Positions 53,196 to 61,929 of a stretch of 64,000 nt of DNA are shown one piece after another; within the stretch, counting starts at the first letter, position 1; each line of letters starts with the position of its first letter. The notes under the pieces are model-generated. The model saw only the letters and a program-made list of their open reading frames with translations. It ran no database searches and was not told the origin of the DNA. The position numbers and the translations under genes are program-made. Source of the DNA: Deltaproteobacteria bacterium (GTDB lineage Bacteria > Desulfobacterota > Desulfobacteria > Desulfobacterales > JAHEIW01); NCBI GenBank assembly GCA_024639185.1, contig JAHEIW010000008.1:2843-66842 (forward strand), read 5' to 3'.

Positions 53196-54050
53196 TTACG
53201 CTTTTTTTTGGGCATAGGTCTTCACCATGCCCCCATCAAACAACAGGTCTCCGCCGATCAAATATTTGGCAAAACGTGAAAATCCAAATATGAACAGGTT
53301 GGCCACCTCGATGGGCGCCATCATTTCCTTGATGCGCGAAAATCCCATCATGACATCCCGCACCACTTCCTCAGGCGTGATCCCCCGTTGTTCTGCCTGG
53401 GCAGGGATCTGATTCAATGTCAGGGCGGTTTTGACAAAGCCGGTGCTAACGGTAAATGAGCGAATCTTGCCTTCGCCTTCGGCGGCAATCGACTGGGTCA
53501 AGGCCCGCAGCCCGAATTTGGTGATGTTGTAAACCGGCTTGTTAAGGGTGCTGATATGGGCATGCACGGAAGCCATGTTGCCGATGGCGCCGACCCCGTC
53601 GGTGCTTTTTTTGATGTGCGGAATGCTCAATTTGGACAGATAAAAGGGAGCCCGCAGCATCAAATTCTGCATGTAATCGTATTTTTCCATCGGAAAATTG
53701 TCGACCGAATCAATGTGCTGAATGCCGGCAATATTGGCCACGAATTTAATGCTACCGAGTTTGGCCGCCTCTGCGACGGCATGTTCGATGTCTGCGTCCC
53801 GGCACAGATCGGTCTTCACAAAAATCATCTGCCCGCCCATTTCACGGGCCAGCTTCTGGGTTTTTTTCCCCTCGGTTTCGTTAAAATCCAGACCGACGGT
53901 CATCAAATTGTTAGCGGCAGCAGCAATGGCTGTCGCCCGGCCAATACCGGTACCCGAACCCGTGACAATACAGACATTTTGGGTATTGAAATTGTCATCC
54001 TCGAGGGTCAAAATGTCGTCACGCTTAATCTCTGGCTCGCGGATATCCAT
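53196..54050 (-). CDS. SDR-family dehydrogenase, 3-hydroxybutyrate dehydrogenase-like
   Basis: A 284-residue SDR with TGSGTGIG at 30-37, NIAG at 106-109, Ser161 (ASVHAH) and Tyr174-x3-Lys178 (YNITK). Asp54 after beta-2 (GLDFNE) favours NAD(H). The QIPAQAEQRGITPEEVVRDV stretch and DGGMVKTY tail resemble D-3-hydroxybutyrate dehydrogenases, which link PHB breakdown products to acetoacetate. A 28-residue N-terminal extension precedes the Rossmann fold. AAGGAGGAACCGCG precedes the start, and a GG-N10-GC sigma-54 promoter lies about 75-90 bp upstream. Confidence 0.82.
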   Translation of the reverse strand: MDIREPEIKRDDILTLEDDNFNTQNVCIVTGSGTGIGRATAIAAAANNLMTVGLDFNETEGKKTQKLAREMGGQMIFVKTDLCRDADIEHAVAEAAKLGSIKFVANIAGIQHIDSVDNFPMEKYDYMQNLMLRAPFYLSKLSIPHIKKSTDGVGAIGNMASVHAHISTLNKPVYNITKFGLRALTQSIAAEGEGKIRSFTVSTGFVKTALTLNQIPAQAEQRGITPEEVVRDVMMGFSRIKEMMAPIEVANLFIFGFSRFAKYLIGGDLLFDGGMVKTYAQKKA

Positions 54051-54123
54051 CGCGGTTCCTCCTTGAAAATAAGCTCAGATTCGATTGATAAGATGTAATT
54101 AAGGGTGGGTCTATCTCAAAATC

Positions 54124-54140
54124 TGCAAATTTTGGACCAA
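54124..54140 (-). promoter_or_regulatory. Candidate sigma-54 promoter for the SDR/TRAP genes
   Basis: On the minus strand TTGGTCCAAAATTTGCA gives GG-N10-GC with TTGG at -24 and TTGCA at -12. Transcription would begin near 54113, about 60 bp before the SDR start codon. A sigma-54 activator gene is divergently transcribed right next to it. Confidence 0.65.
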
Positions 54141-54267
54141 TTGATTGGATAAATTCATTTGGTTGTGGATCGAATGAAATCGTTTCTAAAGGTCTTACGG
54201 GTGCCGTTTTACGATCGACATTCATTTTTTTCTCGACAATACCAGCGGATATCAGTATACGCTAATA

Positions 54268-54303
54268 TGTATCAATCAATATACATGTTGTCATATTGAT
54301 ACA
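54268..54303. promoter_or_regulatory. Candidate activator-binding palindrome
   Basis: TGTATCAAT (54268-54276) and ATTGATACA (54295-54303) form a perfect 9-bp dyad with 18 bp between. It lies about 155-190 bp upstream of the expected sigma-54 transcription start and 13 bp before the activator's own start codon. That position suits both enhancer binding and autoregulation. Confidence 0.55.
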
Positions 54304-54315
54304 AAAGGGGGAGCT

Positions 54316-55776
54316 ATGAAAAGCGGTCAAAAGAAAGGCGCGGCTCCAGAAAAAGTGATCCCATTTCAATCCCAGTCAGACCCTGCCGGTCCCATCGCGA
54401 TTCAAGATCAACTGGAAGCTTACCGGCTGATTTTTGAAAGCATCTATAACGGCATCATGGTCACCGACGCCCGGGGAATCATTACCCATTTCAATAAACC
54501 TTACGGCCAGTTTTTAGGGCTTGATCCGGCGGCCCAGATCGGCAAGCATTGTACCGAAGTCGTTGAAAATACGCGCATGCATATTGTGGCCAAAACCGGA
54601 AAGCCCGAGATCAACCAGACCCAGCGGATCAAGGGACAAAATATGGTCGTGCAACGCATCCCCATCAAAAAGGACGGTCATGTCATCGCCGTTTTCGGGC
54701 AGGTGATGTTCAAAGATGTCAAAGATGTCACCAAGCTGGCCGATCGGCTTTCCCTGCTGGAATCCAAGGTAAAACACTATGAAGAGGAACTGATCAACCT
54801 GCGTTCCACCCGCTATACGTTTAACAGCATCGTGGGCAACAGCCTGATCATTCGGGAGCTGAAAAAAGAAGCGCTACAAGCGACGGCCAATCAATTTCCG
54901 GTGCTGATCACGGGCGACAGCGGTACCGGCAAGGAGCTTTTTGCCCAGGCCATTCATCATGCCAGCCCGCGTAAACTTTACCCATTTGTGCGCATCAACT
55001 GCTCGGCCATCCCCAAAGATCTGCTGGAATCAGAGTTGTTCGGATACGAAAAAGGTGCCTTCACCGGCGCTAAATCCGAAGGCAAGCCCGGTAAATTTGA
55101 AATTGCCAATCAGGGCACGGTTTTTTTAGATGAAATCGGGGATCTGCCGCTGGTGATGCAGCCAAAGCTTTTGCGGGTTGTCGAAGAAAAGGAGTTTGAA
55201 CGCGTCGGGGGAACCAAAATCATCCGCTCGGATTTTCGGGTCATCGCGGCCACCAATCAAAATCTCGAAGACATGCTGACCAATGAGCGCTTCCGCAGGG
55301 ATCTGTTTTATCGCTTGAATGTCATACCGTTGCATATCCCGCCGCTGCGGGAACGCAAAAGCGATATCATACCACTGGTCCAGCACTTCTTAGAGCAAAT
55401 GACAACCGAGGCCAATCTTCCAGAACTATCTCTGGATAAAGATGCGGCCGGGGCCCTGAAAAAATATGCCTGGCCCGGAAATGTCCGAGAATTGTTAAAC
55501 GTCCTTGAAAGAGCCCTGTCTTCAATTGAAGGCGACAGAATTCATTTGTGCGATTTGCCTTTTTATGTCAGCCGCGTTCAAAAAAGCCGTCCCAAACAGA
55601 ATCAAACGGCGATCGACATCAAGGGGGTGCAAGCCCGCGCGGAACGAGATGCCATTCGATATGCCCTGAAAGAAACAAACCACAATAAGGCCCGGGCAGC
55701 CAAATTGCTGGGAATTCATCGCACCCTTTTGTATAAAAAAATGAAAAAACACAACATTGCGCTCAACCCCGAATAG
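54316..55776 (+). CDS. Sigma-54-dependent transcriptional activator with PAS sensor domain
   Basis: A 486-residue enhancer-binding protein. A PAS domain (about residues 32-140; [20 protein letters not shown]) and a short coiled linker precede the AAA+ domain (about 165-400) with Walker A GDSGTGKE (about 199-206), the sigma-54 contact loop GAFTGA (about 247-252), and Walker [10 protein letters not shown]. The C-terminus is a Fis-type helix-turn-helix (about 452-483; [20 protein letters not shown]). There is no receiver domain, so the PAS domain is the likely input. GGGGGAG precedes the ATG. It probably drives the divergent SDR/TRAP genes. Confidence 0.93.
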   Translation: MKSGQKKGAAPEKVIPFQSQSDPAGPIAIQDQLEAYRLIFESIYNGIMVTDARGIITHFNKPYGQFLGLDPAAQIGKHCTEVVENTRMHIVAKTGKPEINQTQRIKGQNMVVQRIPIKKDGHVIAVFGQVMFKDVKDVTKLADRLSLLESKVKHYEEELINLRSTRYTFNSIVGNSLIIRELKKEALQATANQFPVLITGDSGTGKELFAQAIHHASPRKLYPFVRINCSAIPKDLLESELFGYEKGAFTGAKSEGKPGKFEIANQGTVFLDEIGDLPLVMQPKLLRVVEEKEFERVGGTKIIRSDFRVIAATNQNLEDMLTNERFRRDLFYRLNVIPLHIPPLRERKSDIIPLVQHFLEQMTTEANLPELSLDKDAAGALKKYAWPGNVRELLNVLERALSSIEGDRIHLCDLPFYVSRVQKSRPKQNQTAIDIKGVQARAERDAIRYALKETNHNKARAAKLLGIHRTLLYKKMKKHNIALNPE

Positions 55777-55813
55777 CTGATCCGGCATCTGTAGTCCGAT
55801 TGCTACACGTTAC

Positions 55814-57820
55814 TTATCGCTTCTTCAATGCCTGCCGGGCCTCCTGGCTGCTTTCATAGATATGCGCGGCCACATCCCGTTTTTTAAGGGCATCGCCGAG
55901 TTTCATGCGCAAAAAGGTGCTGGTGGTGTAACGGGTCACACCCGAATAATAGTGATCAACCAGATGTTTGACCATATCGGTGTATTCATCCACAATATCA
56001 GGCACGATCGTAAAATTATCATAGTTAACGATGGTATAGACTTTTTTCCCTACCGGCTTAACGATCCCTTCCACCGCCTCCTTGACGGCCTGGACATCCT
56101 GGGATGATTGGATTGCATAGCCTTCAAAATTGACAAAAAACAGGTTTTCGGCTGGATCATACGTCAGGCGTTCTTCTAACGTCAGGGTCAGAAGATCAGC
56201 TTTCAAATCCATGGGCAGCGTGCCAAAGATGCGTTCATCCATTAGCGGCGGTTGTCCCTTAACGATCGGCTCAAACGCCATCTGGGCCAGGATATCTTTT
56301 TCCAGATCAACACCTGGAGCGATTTCAACCAGTGCCATGCCGTCGGCAGTGAGTGCAAATACACAACGCTCGGTGATGTAGAGCACGGGTTGCTTTTTTT
56401 CGAGCGCATAGCGGCCGCTGAAGGTGACATGCTCCACCTGATCAATGAATTTTTTCACCTTGCCCTCCTGAATAACCTGAAGTGCACCATTATCAATACA
56501 AACCTTTAAACTGGCAGCGGTAAAGGTTCCCAGAAAAATGACCTTTTTGGCATTCTGGCTGATATTGATAAACCCGCCGGCACCGGCCAATTTGGGGCCA
56601 AATTTGCTGACATTCAGATTTCCCGTTTTGTCGGCCTGGGCCAGACCCAGAAAGGCCATATCCAGGCCACCGCCGTCATAAAAATCAAATTGATTGGGCT
56701 GATCAATAACCGCTTCGGTATTGGTGGCCGCTCCGAAATTCAGTCCGCCGGCCGGAATCCCGCCGATCACTCCCGGCTCGGCCGTCAGCGTAAGATAATC
56801 CAGAATTTTTTCTTCGTTGGCAATATTGGCCACGCCCTCAGGCATGCCGATACCCAGATTCACCACGCTATTGGCTTTCAATTCAAAGGCCGCCCTGCGG
56901 GCGATGATTTTACGCGGGCTCATCTCCATGGGCTCGATGGATTGCATCGGAATTTTATGTTCACTGCTAAAAGACGGGTTGTATACTTCCGCAAAGGTCT
57001 GCCAGTGGTTTTCGGGTCGCGACACAACCACGCAATCGACCATAATGCCCGGAATCTTGACCTGCCTGGCATTCAGGGTTCCGCGGTCCGCAATGCGCTC
57101 CACCTGCACGATCACAAACCCATTGGAATTTTTGGCGGCCGTGGCAATGGCCAGTGACTCCAATGTCAACGCTTCTTTTTCCATGGTGATGTTACCGTCG
57201 GTATCGGCGGTGGTGCCGCGCAGCAGGGCCACATTGATGGGCAGCGTTTTGTAAGCCAGATATTCATTGCCATCGAATTCAATCAGCTCCACGATATCGT
57301 CGCTGGTCAGCGCATTAATTTTGCCACCGCCGTTGCGCGGATCGACAAAAGTGCCCAGGCCAACGGTGGTGATCGTACGGGGTTTATGGGCCGCGATATC
57401 GCGGTACATGTGTGAGATGACCCCCTGGGGCAAATTATAAGCCACAATTTTATTCTCGATTGCCAGTTTTTGCAGTTTGGGCACCAGGCCCCAGTGGCCG
57501 CCGATCACCCGTTGAACCAAACCTTCATGCCCTAAATGGTTCAAGCCCCTTTCAGCGCCGTCACCCTGTCCGGCCGCATACAGCAACGTCAGGTTCTTGG
57601 GCTTTCCGTTTTTGGTGAAATAGGTTTCAAGCGCCATGGCGAGCTCCTCGGCGAATCCGATACCCACAAAACCGCCGGTCGCCACCGTATCGCCGTCTCG
57701 AATGACGCGCACGGCTTCTTCGGCTGACACGACTTTTCCTTTTTTAGCACGTGCCCCGGGCAAATTGGAAAGCAACGGATGCGCATGTTCTTTTTCTTTA
57801 CCGATATTTTCCTGAGTCAT
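55814..57820 (-). CDS. Propionate CoA-transferase-like enzyme with extra C-terminal domain
   Basis: A 668-residue family I CoA-transferase. Residues 30-540 align along their length, from memory, with propionate CoA-transferase (Pct) of Clostridium propionicum: [33 protein letters not shown] and the catalytic Glu348 in [15 protein letters not shown]. It moves CoA between acids such as acetate, propionate, lactate or 3-hydroxybutyrate. Residues about 541-668 ([20 protein letters not shown], then [15 protein letters not shown]) are additional and resemble a small alpha/beta domain of unknown role. ATG 57820 follows AAGGAGGTGCCAA. It is the last gene of the operon. Confidence 0.9.
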   Translation of the reverse strand: MTQENIGKEKEHAHPLLSNLPGARAKKGKVVSAEEAVRVIRDGDTVATGGFVGIGFAEELAMALETYFTKNGKPKNLTLLYAAGQGDGAERGLNHLGHEGLVQRVIGGHWGLVPKLQKLAIENKIVAYNLPQGVISHMYRDIAAHKPRTITTVGLGTFVDPRNGGGKINALTSDDIVELIEFDGNEYLAYKTLPINVALLRGTTADTDGNITMEKEALTLESLAIATAAKNSNGFVIVQVERIADRGTLNARQVKIPGIMVDCVVVSRPENHWQTFAEVYNPSFSSEHKIPMQSIEPMEMSPRKIIARRAAFELKANSVVNLGIGMPEGVANIANEEKILDYLTLTAEPGVIGGIPAGGLNFGAATNTEAVIDQPNQFDFYDGGGLDMAFLGLAQADKTGNLNVSKFGPKLAGAGGFINISQNAKKVIFLGTFTAASLKVCIDNGALQVIQEGKVKKFIDQVEHVTFSGRYALEKKQPVLYITERCVFALTADGMALVEIAPGVDLEKDILAQMAFEPIVKGQPPLMDERIFGTLPMDLKADLLTLTLEERLTYDPAENLFFVNFEGYAIQSSQDVQAVKEAVEGIVKPVGKKVYTIVNYDNFTIVPDIVDEYTDMVKHLVDHYYSGVTRYTTSTFLRMKLGDALKKRDVAAHIYESSQEARQALKKR

Positions 57821-57914
57821 TTGGCACCTCCTTGACCAAAATGATGATTTGAAAACAATAGGGTAACCGAATCCGCAGTCCCATGCAGAAACGCTCAAAA
57901 ACCACTGGATCCTG

Positions 57915-58616
57915 TTACTTTAAATAGTTTTTGTAAAACGCAAGGGTCAATTCCCATGAATCCTGATGGGCCATTGGATTATATTTATCGCCTGGCCACA
58001 CGAATGAGTGATTGACATCGGGATAAAGAACATAATGGTGATCGACGCCGTATTTTTTACAGGCCAGATCCAAATCGATGGTATTTTCAGCGGGAACGAC
58101 CGTATCCAGTTTGCCGTGAAATGATAGAACCGGGCAGGACAGGTTCCGGATAAAATCCAGCGGCTCTGATTGATTTAATGGCAGATGATCAAATTCTTCC
58201 AGGCCATTTTTCCAGGCGGTCAGCCCGAAGTAGTTAACGACGGCCTTAACCCGGGGAATCAACGATGCCATAATCAACGCCAGGCCACCACCCCGGCTGA
58301 AGCCGATCAACCCCAGTTTATTTGCATCCACTGATGATTTTTGTTTTAAAAATGCGATTGATTGCAAAATATCATCAGCGCGAAGTTCGCTCCAATGGGA
58401 ACGGGCCGAGGCGCCGCCAAACCAGGAAACCGCCAGAGCAGCGAATCCCTCCGCGGCCAGCCTGCGGGCAATTTGTTCGTGGTTGGGTTTGAATCCATCG
58501 CTACCATGCAAAACAACGATTGCCCCACGGGTTGATTGCCCCTTCGGCAGACATAAAAAGCCGGGAACATTGATACTCCCGGCAGGATATGAAATCGATT
58601 TCGCGGACAAATCCAT
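57915..58616 (-). CDS. Dienelactone hydrolase-family protein
   Basis: A 233-residue alpha/beta hydrolase of the dienelactone hydrolase group. The nucleophile sits in GFSRGG as Ser107, where true dienelactone hydrolases have Cys (GYCxGG). The acid is in [10 protein letters not shown] and the base in [10 protein letters not shown]. The Ser form points to an esterase or thioesterase. Its ATG abuts the stop codon of the upstream unrecognised gene (TAA-ATG), so they are coupled. It may release or trim a CoA ester or lactone in the same pathway as the CoA-transferase 94 bp downstream. Confidence 0.85.
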   Translation of the reverse strand: MDLSAKSISYPAGSINVPGFLCLPKGQSTRGAIVVLHGSDGFKPNHEQIARRLAAEGFAALAVSWFGGASARSHWSELRADDILQSIAFLKQKSSVDANKLGLIGFSRGGGLALIMASLIPRVKAVVNYFGLTAWKNGLEEFDHLPLNQSEPLDFIRNLSCPVLSFHGKLDTVVPAENTIDLDLACKKYGVDHHYVLYPDVNHSFVWPGDKYNPMAHQDSWELTLAFYKNYLK

Positions 58617-59969
58617 TTATCTGCCGGTATACATCTTTTCCTGAATATGACGGACGGCAAAATTAAACTCACCGCCGAGGGTTATGGCCGCTGCGGCAGT
58701 GGCATAGTCTTTAGCGCTATGGATACCGGCCATTTTTAAGGCTTCTCTGGCCATCGGCGATATGATGCCTTCCGGGCTCGAGGTGATACCCACCTCAACA
58801 TTGGGCAACTCAACACCAAATACCAAATCCGATCCGCGAATATACGCATAAACCTTCTGGTAACAGGATACCAGATATGGCCTGGGGTTGTTTTTCATGG
58901 TGCGATAGAATGCGGGAATAATTTCCCCGCCCATACCGGTGTAAGCCGGCCATCCGATTTCTTCCAGGACCCCCTGGCGATCGAGCTCGATATAAGACAA
59001 AAAATCATCGATCGGGCGCTTGATCATTTTTTCAAACTTTTTTATGGGAATGTTTTGTTGTGCGGAAACATAGCGACCGCGTCGATTGCGTGGAGAGGGT
59101 TTGAGATCACCATCTCTGCCCATGGCAACCACCGAAATCCGGCATTTGATATTCTGCCGGGCAAACAGATCATCGATTAGATTTTTCGCCAATCCCACCG
59201 CATGGGATGTCTGGCCATGGCCGCGGTGATCGGCAAAACGGGTATAAAAACAACAATGTAAAATGCGATCCGCATGATGCTGTTTGTGTAAAAAATCAAC
59301 CTCAAAAACCTCTCCGCTCCATTCGGCCAGCTGCGCCTGGGTCATCTGTTGGATAATATCTGCAAGGTTTTCTTTGATCAACGCCTGAGCCTTTTCGCGC
59401 TCGTCTTCGGTATCAAACACAAATGCTAAATTTCTGGCAGCCTGGCCCCAATCAGACACTTTCACTTCGACCGGCCCGTATTGATTGATCTTGAAGCATC
59501 CAACACTGATTCCCAGATGCCCGACACCCGGGCCCCAGCACAGAATATTTTGAAAAGTCTTTTCAACATCACCGCAGACGGTAACTTCGCCGGCATAGCT
59601 GTAATAATCCTCCACTCCGCCGATATAGTTGTTGACCAGAGGTTTGTGGCGCTCGTTTTCCGGCAGCACATCCAGTGGCGTGGCGCAAAGCCCGCATCGC
59701 ACGTACGTATCATCCGCTGCCAGGGTCCAGAGCGTACCGTCTTTGGGACACCGGTAAGCCGTATGATACGGATTTTCCGGCAGTTCGATATGATAAAATT
59801 TATGGCCGCATTTTTCTTCGACAAAGGCGCGTCGGGCCATAGTCCCCACAGCGATATTCTCAGGCACCCCAATACCCATTTTGGCAGCCTCATCCTCGGC
59901 CTTCCAGGGAGGGATTTCATCATTTATCATGGCTTCTTTTATTTGCTTTATGGCATCATCCCGATTCAT
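58617..59969 (-). CDS. Unrecognised 450-residue protein with Cys- and His-rich putative metal sites
   Basis: I do not recognise this family. Visible features: Cys54, Cys74, Cys92 and Cys95 (CGHKF, CPKDG, CGLC) could form a zinc ribbon within residues 50-100. A glycine-rich stretch CWGPGVGHLGISVGCF lies at 144-159. A His/Cys cluster HKQHHADRILHCC (228-240) followed by HRGHGQTSH (248-256) could bind a metal. GWPAYTGMGGEIIPAFYR is at 339-356. No signal peptide or membrane segment is seen, so it is cytoplasmic and possibly a metalloenzyme. GAAGGAGGAAGCG precedes ATG 59969. It is coupled to the downstream hydrolase gene and sits with CoA-transferase and hydratase genes. Confidence 0.75.
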   Translation of the reverse strand: MNRDDAIKQIKEAMINDEIPPWKAEDEAAKMGIGVPENIAVGTMARRAFVEEKCGHKFYHIELPENPYHTAYRCPKDGTLWTLAADDTYVRCGLCATPLDVLPENERHKPLVNNYIGGVEDYYSYAGEVTVCGDVEKTFQNILCWGPGVGHLGISVGCFKINQYGPVEVKVSDWGQAARNLAFVFDTEDEREKAQALIKENLADIIQQMTQAQLAEWSGEVFEVDFLHKQHHADRILHCCFYTRFADHRGHGQTSHAVGLAKNLIDDLFARQNIKCRISVVAMGRDGDLKPSPRNRRGRYVSAQQNIPIKKFEKMIKRPIDDFLSYIELDRQGVLEEIGWPAYTGMGGEIIPAFYRTMKNNPRPYLVSCYQKVYAYIRGSDLVFGVELPNVEVGITSSPEGIISPMAREALKMAGIHSAKDYATAAAAITLGGEFNFAVRHIQEKMYTGR

Positions 59970-60146
59970 CGCTTCCTCCTTCAAGGCTTTCATTCGCAGT
60001 CAGTTGCTCTCAATGGCTTCCAATATTGGTTTTTATACTGTATTCAAGTCCTGGCTGAACTTTGCGCAAAAAAGATCATCCCCTGATTGACTTTTTAGTT
60101 AAATCCAAAGGCAAACGTTTCAAATTGTTAATATGATACGCTCAGT

Positions 60147-60572
60147 TTAAACGGGCTTTTTTGGCGGGCTGACGGTCGCCTCGCCACCGATGATCTGGAG
60201 GCCGTCCTGATTAAAACAATCGGTTTTGAGCCGAACCCGGTTTTTAGCAGACACGATCTCAATAACCTCAACCTGCGCGGTGACGGTATCGCCGATTAGC
60301 ACCGGTGCCAGAAAATTCAGTTCTTGACGTATATAGATGGTGCCGTAACCCGGCAGTCTGTTTCCGAGAACTGCAGATATCAGGCCGGCGCACAGCATGC
60401 CATGAGCGATACGGGTTTTAAAAAACGTTTCCCGGGCATAAGACTCATTGATATGCGCAGGATTCTGATCGCCGCTAATCCCTGCATACAGGTAGACGTC
60501 TGATTCAGAAATAGTTTTCGCAAACTCGGCTTTATCCCCCACTTTGATTTTATCGATGGTTTTTCCGATCAT
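60147..60572 (-). CDS. PhaJ-type MaoC (R)-specific enoyl-CoA hydratase
   Basis: A 141-residue single-hotdog protein with a complete hydratase 2 motif: GDQNPAHINE...RIAHGML, catalytic Asp35 and His40. It hydrates trans-2-enoyl-CoA to (R)-3-hydroxyacyl-CoA, so it could feed the PHA synthases of this window or serve a pathway with the dehydratase genes across the divergent spacer. ATG 60572 is preceded by AAAGGAGGGAAATACGCG; the longer frame starts with a TTG inside that ribosome site. It is the first gene of the minus-strand operon leading to the CoA-transferase. Confidence 0.88.
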   Translation of the reverse strand: MIGKTIDKIKVGDKAEFAKTISESDVYLYAGISGDQNPAHINESYARETFFKTRIAHGMLCAGLISAVLGNRLPGYGTIYIRQELNFLAPVLIGDTVTAQVEVIEIVSAKNRVRLKTDCFNQDGLQIIGGEATVSPPKKPV

Positions 60573-60652
60573 CGCGTATTTCCCTCCTTTCAAGTTTTGC
60601 CATTTAGATGAGTATAAAAATAAAACTAATAATAATCATGCTGCAAGAAAAA

Positions 60653-60669
60653 TTCAAAAAATGTGCCAA
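60653..60669 (-). promoter_or_regulatory. Possible sigma-54-like promoter for the hydratase/CoA-transferase operon
   Basis: TTGGCACATTTTTTGAA on the minus strand matches the -24 element well (TTGGCAC) with correct spacing, but the -12 element has GA where GC is normal. It lies about 85-100 bp before the hydratase start. Because GC is rarely replaced, this is tentative. Confidence 0.35.
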
Positions 60670-60757
60670 CAAAACAGATTTCATACGATCGGATGCGAGT
60701 TCTAAAATTGGCGAATGGAAGGCCAAATCATTTTCTTACCGTTTTGGGCAATTTTTA

Positions 60758-60787
60758 TTGACATAATATAGCGTAAACGTATTTATT
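60758..60787 (+). promoter_or_regulatory. Possible promoter for the 2-hydroxyacyl-CoA dehydratase genes
   Basis: TTGACA at 60758-60763 is followed after 18 bp by TTTATT, a weak -10 box. It is 54 bp ahead of the first dehydratase gene, in an AT-rich stretch. Confidence 0.35.
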
Positions 60788-60840
60788 GAACAAAAATGGG
60801 AAAATATGTTCGTGCCCCGTTTCTCAAATAGGAATGATGA

Positions 60841-61899
60841 ATGACAAAGGTCAATATCGCAAAAATAGGTTACGCTTGCGCATATACGCCCCTGGTATTG
60901 CTCGCTGCTGGCGGCTACACGCCCTATCGTATCCTGCCGATGAGCGATTGCCCGGACCAGGCCGGTCAGCTGCTGCACGACAACCTCTGCCCGCATGTCA
61001 AACGTATTCTGGATCGCGCCATCAGCAAGGATCTGCCGGATCTTGAAGGTATCGTATTGATGAACAGCTGCGATGCCATGCGGCGCTTGGCGGATGCATG
61101 GGCACACGTCAGACCGGATGATAAGATCATTTTTCTGGATCTGCCGGCGACGGCAGACGATGCGGCCATCGCCTATTTTACAGGCGAATTGAGCCGCCTG
61201 AACGATGCGCTTTCTGAGTGGTGCGGACACACCATCACCCAGCGCCATATAGCAGCAAGCATTGCGCTATACAACAAATTGCCGCCCCTTTTCAGTCGGT
61301 TCAGCGAACGCTTACGCCGGGGCCAGCTGAAAGGCGGTAGCGCCAGAATGCAAACGCTTTATAATGCGGCGATGTCGCTACCGTTTGACAACAGCCTGGA
61401 AACCTTGGAGCAGATTCTGGCGGAACCGCAATCAAAAGACCCGCAGCTTGACAGCATCCCCGTATTTCTTTTTGGCAACGTCCTGGCAGACCCGGAAGCG
61501 TTAAGGTTGTTTGAGTCCTGCGGGGCCCGCATTATCGAAGATGATCTTTGCACCGGCTCAAGGCTGTTTACGTCGATAGAATTTGATGAAAACCGGGATG
61601 TATTACCGCAAATTTCACGCAACCTGTTAAACCGACCGCCCTGTGCCCGGACATTTGATCCGGCTCAACCGCTGAAGATGGCCGAAGACATTTTAGGCCG
61701 TGCCCGGGCTTCGGGCGCCCGCGGCGTCATCGGCCAGACGATTAAATTTTGCGACCCTTACCTGGACCGCCTGCCGGCCGTGCGCGAAACCTTGCGGCAG
61801 GCCGGCATCCCGTTATTGCTGCTTGAAGGCGACTGCAGTCTGGGAACGATTGAACAGCAACGAACCCGAATCGAAGCCTTTATCGAAATGCTTGATTAG
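60841..61899 (+). CDS. 2-hydroxyacyl-CoA dehydratase subunit (HgdB/BcrC/FldC-like)
   Basis: A 352-residue HGD-D family protein. The conserved cysteines are in IGYACAYTP (12-20), HDNLCPHV and MNSCDAMRRLAD, the usual ligands for a [4Fe-4S] cluster. The C-terminal PLLLLEGDCSLG followed by QRTRIEAFIEML is the family ending. With its partner it should remove water from an (R)-2-hydroxyacyl-CoA by a ketyl radical route, or reduce an aromatic CoA ester if benzoyl-CoA reductase-like. No activator ATPase (HgdC/BcrAD type) is in the window, so one must act from elsewhere. Confidence 0.88.
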   Translation: MTKVNIAKIGYACAYTPLVLLAAGGYTPYRILPMSDCPDQAGQLLHDNLCPHVKRILDRAISKDLPDLEGIVLMNSCDAMRRLADAWAHVRPDDKIIFLDLPATADDAAIAYFTGELSRLNDALSEWCGHTITQRHIAASIALYNKLPPLFSRFSERLRRGQLKGGSARMQTLYNAAMSLPFDNSLETLEQILAEPQSKDPQLDSIPVFLFGNVLADPEALRLFESCGARIIEDDLCTGSRLFTSIEFDENRDVLPQISRNLLNRPPCARTFDPAQPLKMAEDILGRARASGARGVIGQTIKFCDPYLDRLPAVRETLRQAGIPLLLLEGDCSLGTIEQQRTRIEAFIEMLD

Positions 61900-61929
61900 A
61901 AATGGCTTCAAAATCCCATCTAAGGCCCA

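Noticed and set aside
60736-61248. A 170-codon minus-strand frame between the hydratase and dehydratase genes
   Set aside because: It is antisense to the start of the dehydratase subunit and covers its promoter region; no family resemblance and low-quality start.
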